From assembly GCA_009193035.1 (NCBI GenBank), contig SWDT01000019.1, positions 186,001 to 250,000 on the forward strand: DNA of 64,000 nt. The letters run 5' to 3'. The position numbers and the translations under genes are program-made. Positions 61,407-64,000 of this stretch are shown here, piece by piece (the stretch's first letter is position 1; the number at the start of each line of letters is the position of its first letter). Source of the stretch: Halicephalobus mephisto (lineage: Eukaryota > Nematoda > Chromadorea > Rhabditida > Panagrolaimidae). A model generated the notes under the pieces. It saw only the letters and a program-made list of their open reading frames with translations, was not told where the DNA came from and did not search any database.

Positions 61407-63784
61407 TTATCTATTAGTTGTTGTGCCTATGGATTTGATAGTAACGGTCAAATTCGTGTTTGATTTCTTGAATTTTTTCAAGTTATAAAATTCCACAAAT
61501 CTGGTTCTGAATGCAGTCGAAATGAAGAACAAAACGATGATAGGAGGATATGTGTGGAAGCAGTAGACATAACTTGAGATCAATTGGAACATCAATCCTG
61601 TTTCAGGATTTGTACTAATTGTCAAGATTGTAAGTAAAATACAGATATAGTACAACGTCAACAATATTGTCGAAGTAGCTGTTTGCCAGATGAGTCTTCG
61701 TTCCATCTTCTTCACCATTTCGGAAGCAGTGCTGGATTTCTGAGATAACAAAACTGTGATGGAGACGACGATGAGAGCAACGGAGCAAAAAACAATGTTC
61801 ACTATCGAGATGAGGAAATAAAATTCGTCTGCGAATGAAATACAAGATAAATCGTAAAAATTAACAATGCAGGGATTCAGAAGACCTCTGTATCCAAGGA
61901 CAAAAGGAAAAATCATTAAAAACATAATCATGACGACAAATGGACGTTTCGCCCAGATCTGAAAATAAATACTGTATTTACTCTAAAGTAAACCTTCTTC
62001 ATATTAGTTCAAAGGAGCAGACAATTGAAAACTGTTTAAAATTGTTTGTAAATTTTGATTTTGTGCGACATAAGTAAAAGTAAAAGTAAAAGTAAAAGTA
62101 AAAGTAAAAGTAAAAGTAAAAGTAAAAGTAAAAGTAAAAGTAAAAGTAAAAGTAAAAGTAAAAGTAAAAGTAAAAGTAAAAGTAAAAGTAAAAGTAAAAG
62201 TAAAAGTAAAAGTAAAAGTAAACTTTCTTCATGACGTGATCAGAGCTGTTAATTTTCCAAAATCTTCGGTTTTCGAATCGAATATTGGATTCGAAATTGA
62301 ATTTTTAAATTTTCAAACTCGAATTAGTTCAAAATCGGTCCGAAATCCGATTCGAAAGTTCAAAATTGACAACTCAGGACATGATTGAAAAAATAAACCC
62401 CGGGATTTATTTTAGAGGGAATACGGTAATTTAATATTTTCAACATAATGAGACATGTCATATCTCACACGTTAAAGCACGATCATCGACGTATTAATGA
62501 TTTTTTTGCACAACCACTTCGATAAATTGAAAAATTTAAGCATTCCGTTCCTACACAAAAAAATATTAAAGTTGAATATAAAATTTTTTAGTGAAAAAAA
62601 CGGAGTCATGAAATTGAAAAATTTTTTGATTCCGATTTCGCCCAAATTTTGTCAAAACAAATGATGGACAGTACTGATAAATAATGCCATCTTGGATTTT
62701 GATAAACTAACTTGGTTTTAAAGAAATTGGTCGTCAAAAAACTTTTAAACGCATTCGGTTGTGAAGATGTTAATATTTTCAAGATAATAATTTTAAAAAT
62801 TTTTTAAATTCAAAATTACTTTCTTATCCAATTCAAAAATTAGACAGTACTTGGTAAACTCAAAAATTGAATAATACCCAGTAAACTTAAAAATTGGATA
62901 ATACCCAGTAAACTCAAAAATTGAATAGTACCTAATAAACTTAAAAATTGGATAATATCCAGTAAACTTAAAAATTGAATAATATCCAGTAAACTCAAAA
63001 ATTGGACAGTACCCGGTGAATTCAAAAATTGAATAATACCCAGTAAACTCAAAAATTGAATAATACCCAGTAAACTCAAAAATTGAATAGTACCTAATAA
63101 ACTTAAAAATTGGATAATACCCAGTAAACTTAAAAATTAGACAGTACTTGGTAAACTCAAAAATTGAATAATATCCAGTAAACTCAAAAATTAGACAGTA
63201 CCCGGTGAATTCAAAAATTGAATAATATCCAGTAAACTCAAAAATTAAACAGTACCCGGTGAATTCAAAAAACTATCATTATTCATTATTTGGATATTTT
63301 TTACCAAGATAAATTAGTAACAAATCAAATCTGAAACATCCCGGAAATATGTTTAATTTCCTACAGAACTTTTAACAATTATCATTATTTTTCTAACCTT
63401 GTTAAAAATAAACGGGAACATCAGAGCAGTACATCTGTTGGCTCCCAACATAATTGACCAAAGCCCCCATTGAAAATCAGAATATAAAACCAGGATCATA
63501 GCTATAGAAGTCAATTTTCCTGAGTGATCTGGTTGGATTACTTGTGCTACGTCAAAAGTGAGGGATGATACGATGTCGAGAAAATATCCGTAATTTATCA
63601 AAGCAAAATAGGCTGTTTTTAAAGGAGATGTACCGGATTTCAAAAACTCATTGCAGAAGAATATCAGGACTGTGAATTCTAGAAAACATCCAAGAACAGA
63701 AAGAATAATATTTCCCCAAAAAAGAAAATCTTGTTCAACTGCAACAGGCTCCAAATCTGGAGAACTGAAATTCACATCGGACAT
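61407..63784 (-). CDS. Serpentine chemoreceptor, Srg/Srv-type (7TM GPCR)
   Basis: Two exons, 63784..63398 and 61958..61407, both phase 0, join as ...FPFIFNK-IWAKRPFVV... to give 312 residues, the normal length for these receptors. The donor is AAG|GTTAGA and the acceptor ATTTTCAG. Hydrophobic segments run from TM1 (LFWGNIILSVLGCFLEFTVL) to TM7 (PPIIVLFFISTAF). The motif ANRCTALMFPF...IW after TM3 is the hallmark of the Srg superfamily (srg/srv/srx/srxa), and I favour srv. Such receptors sit in sensory cilia and detect environmental chemicals. The unusually long intron (1.4 kb) carries two tandem arrays. Confidence 0.85.
62073..62222. repeat. AGTAAA hexanucleotide microsatellite, about 24 copies
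   Basis: A pure run of AAGTAA/AGTAAA without visible interruption, in the chemoreceptor intron. It produces a meaningless Tyr-Phe repeat on the other strand. Confidence 0.95.
62825..63275. repeat. Array of 27-28 bp unit, about sixteen copies
   Basis: AAAAATTGAATAATACCCAG plus TAAACTC, with alternating GGATAATA and AGACAGTA variants, fills the second half of the chemoreceptor intron. Confidence 0.9.
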
Positions 63785-63811
63785 TGGTGAACTTAGAAAA
63801 AAAATTTGGAT

Positions 63812-63826
63812 TTTAGCTGAAATAAG
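63812..63826 (-). promoter_or_regulatory. Orphan 3' splice site before the Srg/Srv-type gene
   Basis: The minus strand reads TCTTATTTCAG|CTAAAATCC, with the exon starting at 63816, 31 bases upstream of the ATG. With no coding exon before it, it is a likely spliced-leader acceptor. Confidence 0.55.
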
Positions 63827-64000
63827 ATTTTTTTAAAACAAAGATCATAAGATATAAAGTGTCAGAAAAAGTCTGTAGGTGTTTCAAATCTGTTAATACT
63901 TAATGAATTTTAAGAATTCTACTGTGATGTTTAAAAATAAATTCCTTATGCTCAGTTAATGTTACCTAAATTTTATGAATTCATAAAATGAAAAACACCT
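63827..64000. other. Window end, no gene seen
   Basis: Sequence upstream of the chemoreceptor gene: AT-rich, no long open frame and no clear promoter motif. Confidence 0.3.

Noticed and set aside
61999..62232. Long Tyr-Phe-repeat open frame
   Set aside because: It is only the complementary reading of the AGTAAA microsatellite in the chemoreceptor intron.
62840..63079. Repeated LLGIIQFLS-type open frame
   Set aside because: Translation of the 27-bp minisatellite; no start context or conservation signal.

Overview
The window is eukaryotic, very AT-rich and nematode-like. Genes have short exons with GT..AG introns and T-rich TTTCAG acceptors. Several starts sit just behind an orphan 3' splice site, as expected for spliced-leader trans-splicing. 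It carries a clear UNC-53/NAV gene, a Ski/Sno (DAF-5-like) gene and serpentine chemoreceptor genes. The protein similarity and an SL1-like repeat point to a rhabditid relative of Caenorhabditis rather than C. elegans itself. All family calls come from reading translations; no database search was run.

Layout. 0-1.3 kb (minus strand): two tandem genes for small secreted proteins that look like paralogues; the second is cut by the window edge. 3.5-6.8 kb (minus): a four-exon gene for a 794-residue WH2/polyproline protein with a WIP/verprolin-like actin-binding motif. 6.9-22 kb: a long gene-poor region of tandem arrays plus MITE/foldback elements (20.2, 20.4 and 20.7-21.0 kb) and a duplicated SL1-like segment (21.6-21.9 kb). 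22.1-23.2 kb (plus): a compact two-exon Ski/Sno gene. 23.2-26.2 kb: repeat arrays. 26.2-58.7 kb (plus): one large unc-53 (Navigator) gene, 19 exons in my model, 1703 residues, with all intron phases consistent. Its order is CH domain, Ser/Pro-rich linker, two coiled coils and a C-terminal AAA-type ATPase. Its introns hold most of the sequence: almost every one has its own local tandem array, and one holds an antisense tRNA-Gly(GCC). 58.8-60.2 kb: an inverted pair of foldback elements and a tRNA-like, SINE-like element. 60.2-60.7 kb (plus): a chemoreceptor pseudogene with two in-frame stops. 61.4-63.8 kb (minus): an intact two-exon Srg/Srv-type chemoreceptor gene whose intron carries two satellites.

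Functional reading. UNC-53/NAV proteins guide cell and axon outgrowth through the actin and microtubule cytoskeleton, and the WH2 protein is also an actin regulator. This adjacency may be chance. The most testable biology is a set of candidate alternative first exons inside unc-53 introns (27.6, 31.1 and 51.2 kb, and more weakly 48.0 kb). Each has an ATG, an open frame and a donor in the exact phase of the next constitutive exon. No obviously new enzymatic or defence system is visible; the novelty is in gene structure, repeats and mobile-element remnants.
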